Part shown: positions 1 to 11,100 of the stretch, piece after piece
How positions within the stretch are numbered: the first letter of the stretch is position 1
Layout: every line of letters begins with the position of its first letter
Source of the DNA: Allacma fusca
Lineage: Eukaryota; Arthropoda; Collembola; Symphypleona; Sminthuridae
DNA: 64,000 nucleotides
NCBI GenBank assembly: GCA_947179485.1
Contig: OX359247.1
Location: 40,834,801 to 40,898,800 of the forward strand
Reading direction: 5' to 3'
Made by a program: the position numbers and the translations under genes
Notes under the pieces: model-generated
What the model saw: only the letters and a program-made list of their open reading frames with translations
What the model was told of the DNA's origin: nothing
Database searches by the model: none

Positions 1-1270
1 TGAGTCAAGGTCTCGTCGTCGGAAATGGTTATTAGAATCGGCTGTTGCTGACCTAGAAGAGCTCTTTCGCGTTGTTGATGATGACTGTTCAATACCAGCT
101 GACTTGGTCCGCTCACGGCTATTTCCCCAGAAACTACATCCTGGCTGTTCATCATCTTCAGTATTTCTTGATTGTTGCATGATTTGGCCAGTGGACGATT
201 TTCTAAAAAAGTCGCATACTTTGGCTTAGCTGAAAAAAAACGGAATTCATAACTCAATGGGATACAAATTATTAGCATTGTAATTATAGCAGGTTGCATT
301 CAATGTGTAAATTCCTACCACTTGGCTGAGTCATCCAATTTCCCACCGTATTTGGAGGTGCATTGAAATCATAGACATGTCCTGAATCATCCGTCATCTG
401 ATCATCGATGCTAAATGTATTAGCCCTGACGCTATCCCCTTTCACATTTCCTACATTGGTAAATAATAATTACGTATTGCATAATCAGGTAGCATTAAAA
501 TCTGATTTATGCACGCATTTGTCATAAGAAATTATAATGTACGAGGCGAATTAAATACCTTGCTCTGAGTCCCCTAGATTATCATGTGTAACATGATCGG
601 GATTTTGATTACCGTCTGGAATGCTGTGGGACACTGGTATTGCGTCACCTTCTGAAAACAGTGACATTATTTATAAAATCAATCTATCAATGCAATTACA
701 GTGCGTCGTTGTTACAAACATATCTAGGCTAATATCTCTCGAGCTTTATATCTTCATATGTATCTATAACTACGTGCCTCACTACCTTCATACAATACAT
801 CATGCTTCATATTAATAAACGTTAGCATTGACCATACTTCCGCTAAAATTATTCAATTATTCATTTTGTGAAAATTCATACCTTCCACATTTTGCAAGAT
901 TGAAGATTCATGTAATCCAGGTTTGTCCCCAGCCTTCGAGTCTGAACCCGGTAACTCGTCTTCCATTTCGTTGCCTTGCACATCCGGCACACTCGCAATT
1001 TCTCCATTGCTACTTCTACCATTTAGCTCGGATTCTGCAAAAAAAGAGAGTACAAAACATATATTATGTATGTAGGCTCCTAAACTTAAACATAACTCGT
1101 GAACTAGAAAGAGTAAATTAATCAGCACCGTAAAGAACACTTCAAATATATTCATTAAAAATACCTATGAATGGCTCTCGCTCAAATAATTCTGCCCAAT
1201 TAATATGGAATTGGTCGTTATGATTCTCCAAGTTATCATATTCCCTACCGCAAGTAGTACACAAATTCAT
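1..1270 (-). CDS. Zinc-finger protein, 3' part off the window
   Basis: Five exons are visible: 1270-1165, 1034-882, 651-559, 450-319 and 229-1, the last cut by the window edge. All four introns fall in phase 1 and the frame stays open throughout. The protein starts with a single C2H2-type finger: MNLCTTCGREYDNLENHNDQ, followed by a His two residues later (C-x2-C, then paired His). The rest seen so far is acidic, Ser/Asn/Asp/Gln-rich and looks disordered, with short peptides such as EGDAIPVSHS and DDQMTDDSGH. The initiator is the ATG at 1270, the first in the exon. An N-terminal finger on a low-complexity body suggests a nuclear or nucleic-acid-binding protein, but that is inference. No family recognised; further domains may lie beyond the edge. 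The gene is head to head with the gene starting at 1583. Confidence 0.72.
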
Positions 1271-1582
1271 CTTATCACAGATACACTCTCTCACTTTTTT
1301 CTACTTAGGAATTTTAAACGGACAAATTTTGATTAAACAAAAGCAAAAAAACAAAGAGGGCAATTTGGTTAATCTCACTTGGGCTTATATCGGAAGACTG
1401 AGAGAATTCAGCTATGTCTGTCGTCCGATAGTTTTACGATGTAATAACGGGCGTCAAATTTCCAAAGCCATCGTGAGTTGATTCTCGCGAATAAAATCCT
1501 CTCTACACTCTAACTCTCCTCTAACTCTCCACACCATCCCGGATTATTTCCTCCAGTGAAATTTATCTACTTATCTAGAACC
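1271..1582. promoter_or_regulatory. Shared promoter region between divergent genes
   Basis: Only 312 bp separate the start codons of two divergently transcribed genes, so both promoters and 5' leaders must lie here unless there are distant untranslated exons. The stretch contains a CT-rich run (about 1498-1530, repeated CTCTAACTCTC) just upstream of the plus-strand start. I see no clear TATA box. Confidence 0.45.
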
Positions 1583-2986
1583 ATGGTTAGCCACCCTGTG
1601 ATGGAAATTGTGAAGAAAAATCTGAAAACCAGGAATGTGCAATTCATACCGTGTTTCTACATTGGTAGGGACGATGCCGTTGACCCTGCCCGATATCGAA
1701 TCCAAGTTGACGAAGTTGTACGAATGGGGAAACATTTCATTTACCAGGAATCAAAATCCCGAACCGGAGCTTTTATCATTGCTCCTTTTGCGGAGACAGG
1801 GATCAAGGAAATGAATCACAAGCGATTCACGACCAAGGTTCCGCCTTTCCCCCTTTTCTTCCGAAATGGTAACGATTGGTGCTTTATGATGCACGTTTTT
1901 GAGAGTTGGGCTCGAAAGGCTTTGAACACGGACGAGAATAATATAACTCGTAATGACATCAATTACGAAAATCCACTACTGACACTCATCTCAATGTCTA
2001 CAACTCTCCAGGACTTGTAAGTGTTAATTCATTTGCTATTTCTTGTGATGAATCATTTAATGAAAATTTTGATGTTATTTCTGTCGTGTTTCGTGCATCC
2101 TAACTACATTAGCATTTGTGTTGTTTTTGTTATTTACAGTCAACGACTATATCCTGACCAACGACACATGGAAGGCCTCTTTGCATGGGCCAATATTTGC
2201 ATTTGTCCATACTGTGCTATGACGAATGTAAATCCTCTCCAAAACCAAATCAGAGACTTGATGTGCCATTCTGGAAGGATGTATGAACGGACACATCATC
2301 GTCGGTCAGGCTACAGAAATTGTTTCGACCTTTATCGAATGCACCTTATCTGTTCAGAGCACTATATTCAGCCGGTGGAGTCAACACCAGAAATGGGGCT
2401 GAACTCAAATATAACTGAAATGTTAAAAGTCGCAGCAATAATTGTCGAGAACATCCGGGCAAACTACCTAGGATTCGGAAAAATCCAATTTACATTCCAT
2501 GTGGATCATTACAAGGACGGTCAACAACTTGATGACATTGAGATTGGAGATATGATATCTCTCCCCGTGAGTCTTTCAATCCCACTTGTCTGTCTGCAGG
2601 CCTACCTATTCAAGTTTGCTTACTACTTGATGAATGATGAACCACGTCTCAGAGAGGTTGGCCATATTTACAAGGAGCCTTTGTTTTTGGTTTCAAGGAT
2701 GCAATCTTCACCAGCGTAAGTTAAATTTTGTATTTGTAAATTCTATATTTTTTTTTTGAATTTAAACTATATTCCCGATAAAATTGCATATATTTGGAAT
2801 TACCTTTACAGAACCATCACGGCTGCAGCAAAACTCCGAATTATGGAATTTCGAAGCCGATTCCGTGGTCTCCATAGTGATCCAACACTTTGCTTTTCAT
2901 CCCGGGAGAGGAACTTTGTGACCGAGCAGCTTGGACAACTTGGGTATGATCTTACTCCATTGAGGATGAATCATGTTGTTATTTAA
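1583..2986 (+). CDS. Orphan protein, 394 aa, three exons
   Basis: Exons 1583-2016, 2140-2715 and 2812-2986, joined in phase 2 at both introns, give 394 residues. The start at 1583 sits in a strong context (ACCATGG); an upstream in-frame GTG at 1556 is not a credible start. Introns are short (123 and 96 bp) with GTAAG donors and TTACAG acceptors. The protein has no signal peptide and no convincing membrane span. The middle has a Cys/His cluster (CICPYC, then DLMCHSG, YRNC and ICSEHY within about 60 residues) that could bind a metal. Further on are a GKIQFTFH strand and a hydrophobic segment (PLVCLQAYLFKFAYY). An AATAAA follows at 3031. I do not recognise the family. The downstream gene at 3869 carries a similar GK-[IV]-QF-x-F motif, so the two may be distant relatives. 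Confidence 0.75.
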
Positions 2987-3868
2987 TCCTACATTAAATA
3001 TCAAAATTCATGACTACTTAAGGATTATTCAATAAAATGATATAATCCCTGAATTAACACATTGTTGTAAAATACTAGCATATATCGTTTCATACCAACA
3101 TAGTTCAATTTTGCAAGTCATAATAATTTTCTTTAAAATGCTCAATTATTTACTTTATCATTATAATCACTTCATCACGTATGCCACTACAAATTAGAAT
3201 TTAAAAAATAATACTTACGTTTTCTGTCATCCATCCGATTTATCATCATGGTAAACTCATGATTTTGAAAGTTTTTGCATATTCATAAGGTGGTTACAGC
3301 ACGTATAGTTTGTCATTGCAGTTCCATACATATTTGAACAATGTTTACCTTAACTTGTGAAACGGTACCGTGAGGGTATTATTTAAAGTATATATGCTAA
3401 GCATGATTGAATAGAACTGTAAGGGGAAAGGGACCGTGCGGGATTTATTTAAAGTATGTATACTTAGCATGACTGAATAGGAGTGGAAGGGAAAGAGGGC
3501 CGAGAGGGAATTAAAAGAACTAACTTTTGCTATTTTCTTGTAAAATTCCTCAGTTTCTTCAATTTACACACACTATTACACTTAATTCTGCTGGAAATGA
3601 CTTTTTAGAGCTTTATTCTGTGGGAGACAAGTATAATTGAGCTTAATTACTTTAATTACGATTAACTCCAATTAAATGATTGCAATTAGCAACTTTTACA
3701 CGTGAAATACGTTCAATACGGACGTACTTATGATTAGAAACAATAAAAAGTTGTAACTATGATTTGATGTTTCGGGTGGGGCTGGCACATACTGGCATTC
3801 TACTACAATGGCTGACACACGTGACTAATAGTAGAGAGGGAAATCTGTAAGGAAAGGGAAATTTTTTC
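2987..3868. other. Intergenic, with polyA signal and small tandem duplication
   Basis: The stretch between two orphan genes holds the AATAAA of the upstream gene (3031-3036) and the 66-bp tandem duplication listed separately. The rest is AT-rich with no supported coding exon. Confidence 0.6.
3367..3510. repeat. Two-copy 66-bp tandem duplication
   Basis: Unit 1 (3367-3432) begins ACCGTGAGGG and unit 2 (3433-3498) begins ACCGTGCGGG. Both contain ATTTAAAGTAT...TTAGCATG or GCTAAGCATG followed by TTGAATAG or CTGAATAG, then a G/A-rich tail. The beginning of a third unit (GCCGAGAGGG) follows at about 3499. The copies differ by several substitutions, so the duplication is not very recent. It lies about 360 bp upstream of the gene at 3869. 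Confidence 0.7.
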
Positions 3869-4641
3869 ATGTGTAGTATCAACCTGTTGAATTCTTTGAT
3901 AAAAGGTGTCCGTACAATCATGAATTCAATTGTTGAAGCTTGGAAAGCTGAAGGTACGTCGTACTACATGTTGGAGTTGTGGTTGCAAGCAATTTGGAAG
4001 GAAACAACCGTAGGAAGAATAGACACCTTGTACTATCCTGGAGGAATTCGATTGCCCCTTGTTGCTGGCCGTGAACTGTTGACACAAGATTTGGAAAGAA
4101 GAATTAAAAGACGTCATGACAAAATCCTGATTCATCTTAACATGCTTGCGGGTGAGCACAATTTTGGAGGATTATTGCTTATTGAGATGAAGGATCTATA
4201 TGTCAAGTACTATGGGGCTTACGTCAACGAAGAAGTGAAATGGAAAGTTTCAACTTTTGCAAATGAGGTGCTGAAGGCAATTGAAACTCGTGGACTGGAC
4301 TGTTACACTGGAAAAGTGCAATTTCGATTTAATCAGCGTTGGAGATATCCTAAGTAAGTGTCAGATTATTGACAGGTTTAAATATTTTTTATCTTGCGCT
4401 TTAGTCATGTCAAACATTAATTATCGTGAACTTTTGTTGATTTAGTGTTCAATGCTTGGGAGGGCTTGTGACTGCATTTTACTTCCGCGAACACATGAGA
4501 TGGGAGACTATCAACGATGATATCTCTGATGGTGAGATGATGAAGGTTCTGAAGGATTTTGCACGAAAGGAGCAGGATCGGGCAGAATTTAAGGCCGTCG
4601 TAGATTTCCTCAGCAACAAGAGGAGATTCAATATTTTCTGA
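3869..4641 (+). CDS. Orphan protein, about 226 aa, two exons
   Basis: Exons 3869-4353 and 4446-4641 join in phase 2 across a 92-bp intron (donor GTAAGTG, acceptor TGATTTAG). Starting at 3869 gives 226 residues; the second in-frame ATG at 3920 (MNSIVEAWKAEG) gives 209, and neither context is decisive. An unseen upstream exon is possible. The product is soluble-looking and rich in charged helices, with a basic stretch (ERRIKRRHDK), the motif GKVQFRFN near residue 150, a YFREHMRWE helix after the intron, and an acidic/basic C-terminal helix ending RRFNIF. AATAAA occurs at 4674, 33 bp after the stop. No known family recognised. The GKVQFRFN motif echoes GKIQFTFH in the gene at 1583, which also lies in its C-terminal half before a hydrophobic segment. 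Confidence 0.7.
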
Positions 4642-4673
4642 GATTTTCCCTTATTTTTGGTATTTTTTTACAT

Positions 4674-4679
4674 AATAAA
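4674..4679 (+). terminator. Polyadenylation signal AATAAA
   Basis: Canonical AATAAA 33 bp downstream of the stop codon of the two-exon orphan gene. Confidence 0.6.
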
Positions 4680-4943
4680 TACAAATATTTAATGAATTAT
4701 GTGATGTGTCTATTTATTTACTGCGTAGGTCAGTTTTATACTGAGCGTCAGCATGTGATTAGATAATCCTGGCCGTTATGTCGTACGTCACTGTGGATGA
4801 GGTGGTGCTGGTGCTGGGGGGTGTGCATGTGTGTGTGTGAAGTGTACATGGAGTAACGGACTGATTTGCGAATCTCTCCTCCAGCCCCTCGTCCATGTAC
4901 ATAATTGATTCATGTGCTGGGCACAGCAGCTCAGCTCATTATG

Positions 4944-5055
4944 CCTGAGCAACTCAGGTCCTATTCTTGTACCTGAGCAACTCAGGACCTATCCTTGTAC
5001 CTGGGCAGCTCAGGTCCTATCCTTGTACCTGAGCAGCTCAGGTCCTATCCTTTAA
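4944..5055. repeat. 28-bp tandem repeats, each with a palindrome
   Basis: Four head-to-tail units start at 4944, 4972, 5000 and 5028. Each opens with CCTGAGC-A-GCTCAGG or a one- or two-base variant, an inverted repeat with up to 7-bp arms around one central base, followed by a spacer like TCCTATCCTTGTA. Derived fragments (TACCTGGGCAGCACCGTACC) continue to about 5106. The array ends roughly 20 bp before the truncated fucosyltransferase sequence begins at 5128, so it marks or lies near the 5' breakpoint of that copy. The function is unknown. Confidence 0.85.
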
Positions 5056-5127
5056 CACGGGATTTTAGGTATAGGCGGTGTACCTGGGCAGCACCGTACC
5101 TGGGCATATGAGCCTACTCCCCTACTC

Positions 5128-5773
5128 ATGACAATGGAAGCACCAATAAGAATCCCATCAGATATGGAAGCCTACAAAGATTTCTTCAACTGGACTATGA
5201 CTTATAGGCTGGATTCCGACTTCCCTATTACTTACGGGAGATTCATACGAAAATCTCCAGAGGAGATTCAATTCTACCAACCTGCCGATGATATCGATCA
5301 TATTAAATTAGCCAAGTAACATAATACGTTAATACAGAATATATAAATGTATTGGTTAGATTGTTAGTGAATTCAAAATATTTATAATACTCACTGATTC
5401 TTTTGAATGTTTAGAATCTATAGCAGAATGAAAACGGCTTCTTGGATGGTTTCCAACTGTGACGATGCACCCAGTCAGAGGAACAAACTGGTCCAAGAAC
5501 TTAAAAAATACAAACCATTTCCACTTACGGCAAGTGTGGAACGAATCAATGCAACGAAACCATTGATCCTGATTGATGGATCTCAAGTATTTTGACTGGA
5601 GGAGATATTACCATTTGAGGATTTTGTGGCTATTGGAAGAAGCCTACTGCGCAGCGTGTGAGAGACTCCATAAGGAAAATCCTCCAGCGCCCTCTGTACT
5701 TGATATCAATGACTGGTTATTTCGAAAGAATTCGGAGAAACCTGTTTGCGATGAGGTGCCAGTAAATTTTTAA
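5128..5773 (+). pseudogene. Alpha-1,3-fucosyltransferase pseudogene, truncated and deleted
   Basis: This is a decayed partial copy of the GT10 gene at 8182-12534. The first part (5128-5315) matches exon 4 of that gene from MTMEAP onward, including FNWTMTYRLDSDFP. An intron (from 5316, GTAAC) is retained at the same place, so this is a DNA duplicate, not a retrocopy. The second exon starts near 5415 or 5427 and matches WxVSNCxDAP and KLVQEL. It then loses one base within the KYxP stretch, which shifts the frame. About 230 bp are missing relative to 12102-12330, which removes the donor-binding segment (FYLSFENSLCKDYVTEKFF in the other copy). Homology resumes at LKYFDWRRYY and runs through CERLHKENPPAPS to the end. 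The 5' half (anchor, stem, N-terminal domain) is absent. No functional enzyme can be made. Confidence 0.9.
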
Positions 5774-8181
5774 TTTCTATTAATATACACGAATGCGTTG
5801 TCATAATTGGATTCGTGCTATAGTCTTTTTATGTCTGCTATAGTTGCACCATGTGTGTAACTTATTAATGTGGATGTATGTACATAGATGTATGAGCATA
5901 CATATCCTGCAATGTTACATATTATGTAGGAAATAATGCAAGTAAGCACAATTGTATAAAAGAAGTGTATTTATGTTATAGTTACTATATTCAGATCATT
6001 ATTGCAAACAGGAGTTCAGACTAAGTACATCCCACTATATTTTGCTTAACATAAATAGCTTAACAACTATTTATTCTGGTTAATTGGAATGGATTTAACG
6101 CTGATAAGACAATTACTGTCTGGGATATCAAATGGCTTTGTGATTTCGTATGCGTCAGGGGAAAAACGTGTTGAATGAAAAATCGTGAAGGAGTGTTAAT
6201 TCCTTTACTCAATATTAATCAAATATTGACCTTGTCTTTTGCTCTATTAATTTCTACAAAATGTAAAAACAAGCACTGACAAGTCTACGTCCTTTTAATA
6301 CAACTTGTTTTCCCCATATCTTTTCCGGGTTTTGAATAGAGAATCTGTATTTTGTCTTGTCAGGACCTCCGTCATGAATATAGCAAACACACACAGGTCA
6401 CATTTTTACAAACTGAGTTTGTGTTTTTTTGGTTGCGCAATTTCAGGCTGCTGACAAGTATTTTAGTTATACAATATGCCAAATGAACATATGGACATTT
6501 CATTTCAACTGGATGTTGTAATCACTATCTACGTATTTACTTGCCCTTAATTACAGATTTTGCTTTACAAGTTTTTGCTTTTAAATCTTTGCACTGCTCA
6601 AAGTGATCAAACTTCTCGCAGTAACAAAAAAATGTAACAACCAAATTGCATCAGGATATCAAATCAAACTTTTTAAAAATATATGATGTAATACATTACA
6701 TCATGTGCCTCTAACACTATAATATTACATACACCATGGAGGTTAAGAAGGCGCCTCTCAATCGTCAATTTTTGGCGGTAGAGCTTACGAAACATTTTTT
6801 AAAAACAGGCAACCCAACTATACTGAACTATATGATTACTTTTTTATCTAATTAGTCGAATTGAAAATGTGCATACAAACATTTTTCTTATTAAATTTAC
6901 TGTAGGGAACTTGTAACACGAATGTTTATACTTTATAGGGGTGCCGTGAAAAGAAAGTCTCTATTTTGCATGTGTGTCTATAAAAACATGGTTATTAAAT
7001 TATCGTGCTATCTGTAATCATCGATGATTTGGCAAACAGATGGTCACCTACATATGTACAGATATACAGTGCCACGACACTCTTTTTATAAAACGGGCAT
7101 TAATTATGCTTTGAGAGACCGTCCTTTAAGTTATCTCACCGAAATCGTTGACAACTATATTATGAACATGTACGTTCCTGGTCATTTTACCCATAATTGT
7201 GAATAGCAGACCTTGACCATAAGTTGAAAATATACGCATTTATTCAGAAAAGCTACATGACATTATTCATGGTGCCGCAAAACATTTTTCTCGCCCTAGT
7301 CTGGAACTCTTTGGCACTCTTTTTGTGGCCTGTGTATAATATTCAATGTAGGGATACTGACAATGAGTGCTTGTTTGAAGGCCCTCTAGATTTGCTACAA
7401 ATTGGCCTCACTTTATACTTTTTATAAATTTTCAAAATTTAAATAAAAAATCAAAACCTTCACAATTTTCGTTCTAATCCTAATTTTTTTCGTCAAATCC
7501 GGACTTTCCTCCATTTGTTTGAACGTTGTATTGCTAATGTTTGCAAATATCTGGAAGAAAATTTGTAAGAAAATGAGGAAACCAAATATTTCCTCCGTCC
7601 ATGGGCAAGCGGGAAGAAAATTGTTTTGCGGCACTGATTGTGAGAACACCATGAATTATGTGAATCACTGTTGCGTAATTTTAAGTGGAGGAGGCCCTAA
7701 AATCTGGGTAATTATTGAACCGTAAAATTGGCCATAAAATTGGCCAATGAACTTAAAGGAAAAAATATATTTGCACTTATACACTATAGAATTGATGCTT
7801 TAAAGCTGATATTTACTCGTTACACTCCCGTTAGATTACAGAATTTACAGTTCACGGAGGGAATACAAAACCGCAATTTCTGATTCCATGTGTGTTGCCT
7901 CTTGCATTTATGATGTTCCTTCTATATTTCAGATTATACTTTACAATAAACCAAAGGAGTGTATGGGATTACGTTTTTTCATTTTCTTATCTCACAAGGT
8001 ATGGCTCAAAATTTGAAAATACATATTTGTACATACGTACGTGTGCATAATGTATTTAAACAGAAACTTTCATTTGGATAAAAATGGGACTGTAACTTTC
8101 AAAAAACTTGGCAGTTGGCTCTGGCCGAAGTGCAGGACAAGTTAAACATTTTCGCTGCAAATAAACAAATTGATAGGAAAT
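5774..8181. other. Intergenic, no gene supported
   Basis: AT-rich sequence between the two fucosyltransferase copies. Short open frames (for example 7024-7206 and 7224-7427) have no splice-consistent extension, no recognisable motif and no coding signature. I see no repeat family here. Confidence 0.5.
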
Positions 8182-11100
8182 ATGTTTGGTAAAATTAAAT
8201 TAGCTTCAAGAATAAAACATTTTGTTGAAATTTTGATTATTATCAGTTTTGTTGTAGTGATATGGTCATTTCTGATTTTGGTCGTGTTCCGTTCAAGAAT
8301 TTCTAGTGATTTCAAAGTTCAGGTAGGTAAAATTAAGGACGACAAATTATTCAAAGGTTTTGAGGTATACTTGAAGAAATACTAAATCTAATATCATTCA
8401 TTGTTAAATTGGTTTCGGTGGAATAAAATAAACTAAACTTGCAATTTTGTTTTGCTAGACAGAAGGATGTAAGGATCAAGACTTAAATTCTACATTTAGC
8501 TCTAATAATGATGGAATTCGCAAAGACCCCAGAAATGCAGAAACTGTTCAGGTAGACACAAAATATCTCCTCACTGTAGCTCATAGAACCGAGTAATCTG
8601 TAGATAAGAAATCCGGTTCCACAACTTTGTTTAAAATCTTCCAATCATTTTATCGTGTGTAATTTCCTCATTGATTTACGTCAATATATTTTCAACTACA
8701 GCGACACACAAAGTTGGACGTACAAAGTTGAGGTTTTATTTTGAAGAGGTTGAATTTACTAATATGTTGAGAAGCAAAACAACTCTTTTAAGGTAGATTT
8801 CATCATATTTTGACGATGTTTATTCGTGGAGATAGTGGGAATATGTTGGAAAAAACTTTGCTTCACATTTTCGGTCAAAATGTAATGACTGAATCATTGT
8901 TTGATAATAACAAGAGAAATAGTTACACCTTATACTCATGACACAAACCCTCCAACAATGTGCTCGTGGTCCTACATTACATAGCAAATTTCTCGCTTCC
9001 GCTTTGGATGTCACATTTCCATCTAATTTTTCCTTTCCGTTTATCCATTCTAATAGCTTATAATAATCAGTCTTATTTCACGGATTCCTCTGGTGGGAAA
9101 CACCGACCTATTTCAGTGTAAATGCAACAAAATATTAGGGTCGGAAAGTTGGGCTACTCTTCTGGTCAGAAATCATGCATAACTTTTTATACCAACCGTA
9201 AAGAATCATTACGAATACCAAGATATTATCAAATATTCCATTCAATGGTAAAGGGTAACCGTAATCATTTGCCACCACCCCGTAGTCCACACAAGGGAGT
9301 GCCTCAAAAAATATTGATTCCCCCAGTTTGTAGCAGATTTAATTGCAGGTTTTCTAAAATTTACTTCATTGACCATTTACTTCATACAAATTAAATTTCT
9401 AAACTTAATTTTAAATTTTCAGTTATTTCTTAAGAACTAAATTAGGGGATTCAAATACTTTCTAAGTCACTCCATTATTTGTGCTAGAGGTTGACGAATT
9501 TGTTTCATTAAGCCGTGTTTGGATTATATGGGAGTAATTAAACCAAGTCTTGTAGGCATTATTTGGTATACATAGGTGTACCAATTGAATGGTGTACTGT
9601 TTGATATAATTATACCAAATTGGTGGTATGTATATAAATATACTAGATTGTATGTCAATAGTGTTGACATTTTGGAAATACCCTGCGACTGTGTGTGAAA
9701 GTGCCTGTCAAGCCCAACATGCAAAGTGAATGAAACATTCTAGCATTCTGGGATTCACTACGCCACGCTCGCATACGTTCGACTTTTAAAACACTGTACC
9801 CGTGTGGTCAATATGCATACAATATCCCGAAAATACCCCACAAAATTATCAGAAATATCCCGAAAGTAATCTAAAATTGTCACAATTCCCTTATTTCAAT
9901 AGACCTGCTCAAAATGCCGGTTTTTCATTATTGATTATGCCATCCCAAAATGCCTGCCCAAAGTGCCCAAAATGTTTTGGCATTTTCAGAATTCCAACCT
10001 ATGTGTAAGTATGTATGTACCCATCTTGTGACACATTAGTTGGTACACTTATACCAATTTCGTGGTATATTGATTACAGGGACGGAAATCGAAATTTCAT
10101 ATTGTCCCAAAAATTAGAAACCTTGTTTGTATTCACAGTAATTGTAACTCACAGTCTCAATGGTGAGTTATAATTACAAAAATATAGATCGATGATAGTA
10201 AATTCGGAAATTTTGATTTCCAATACTGACAATAAGGTAGTGCCTGAGATGCTACATATGAGTCCTGGCCGGACGAGTAACTCTCGCCCTGAAGTTAGTA
10301 GCTAGAGGAGATAAATATTACATTTTGGAACTTGCTCCAAAAAATCCTCACCGAGTGCATCAACCAGTAGCAGGGTTGAAAATTGGAATCGGAATTGGAA
10401 TCGGAATCGAAAAAGAATCCGAAAATTTAAAGTATTAGAATCAGAATCGGAATTTAAAATACCGTAAAATTAGGTATTGGAATTCTAATCGGAATTGGAA
10501 AGTAAGTATCGGTATTGGTATTAGAATTTAATGATATTCCAATGAATTCCGATTCCATTTCTGATATTGCATTATACAGCCATACAGAGACCTTTATGAC
10601 CTTTTATATAGTAACTTTACATTTTACACTTCTACATGGTTTTTTGCGCAAATAGTTCTTTATCGTAGTAATGAAAATGGAAAGAAAGACAGAATCATTT
10701 GCTTGTGATTACAACGGCTACAATAGAAATCTAGAAATACAACAAAAAATGAAAGACATGTTCCAACGTATTCTGTGAAACAACTATGGACCGCACAAGG
10801 GACAAATTAATTAATTTGTTCAAGTGGTGGAATGATTCCGAATTTTCTGAAATTCTCCAGCCAGTAACATTTGTAATCTTGAGCATTCCAGCAACTTATA
10901 ATTAGGTTACTGTGGGAAGATTTTTCTCTGCATTACGTTTAATTTAAAATTATGATCTAGGTCGACTACCAGAGTAATCCCTGCAAAACACGTGGTTTGT
11001 TCGAGTAAAAAGCAGTTTAAATGACGTGGTCAAATGACAAAATAATAAATTATAGGTTACATGCATAGAATCGGAATTGGAATCGGAATTATTTAAAAGT

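Noticed and set aside
1556-1582. Upstream extension of the 1583 gene from a GTG codon
   Set aside because: GTG is not a normal eukaryotic start here, and the ATG at 1583 has an excellent context.
9555-10075. Possible MITE bounded by TTGGTATAC and GTACCAA-type inverted sequences
   Set aside because: The inverted similarity is short and imperfect, and no target duplication is evident.
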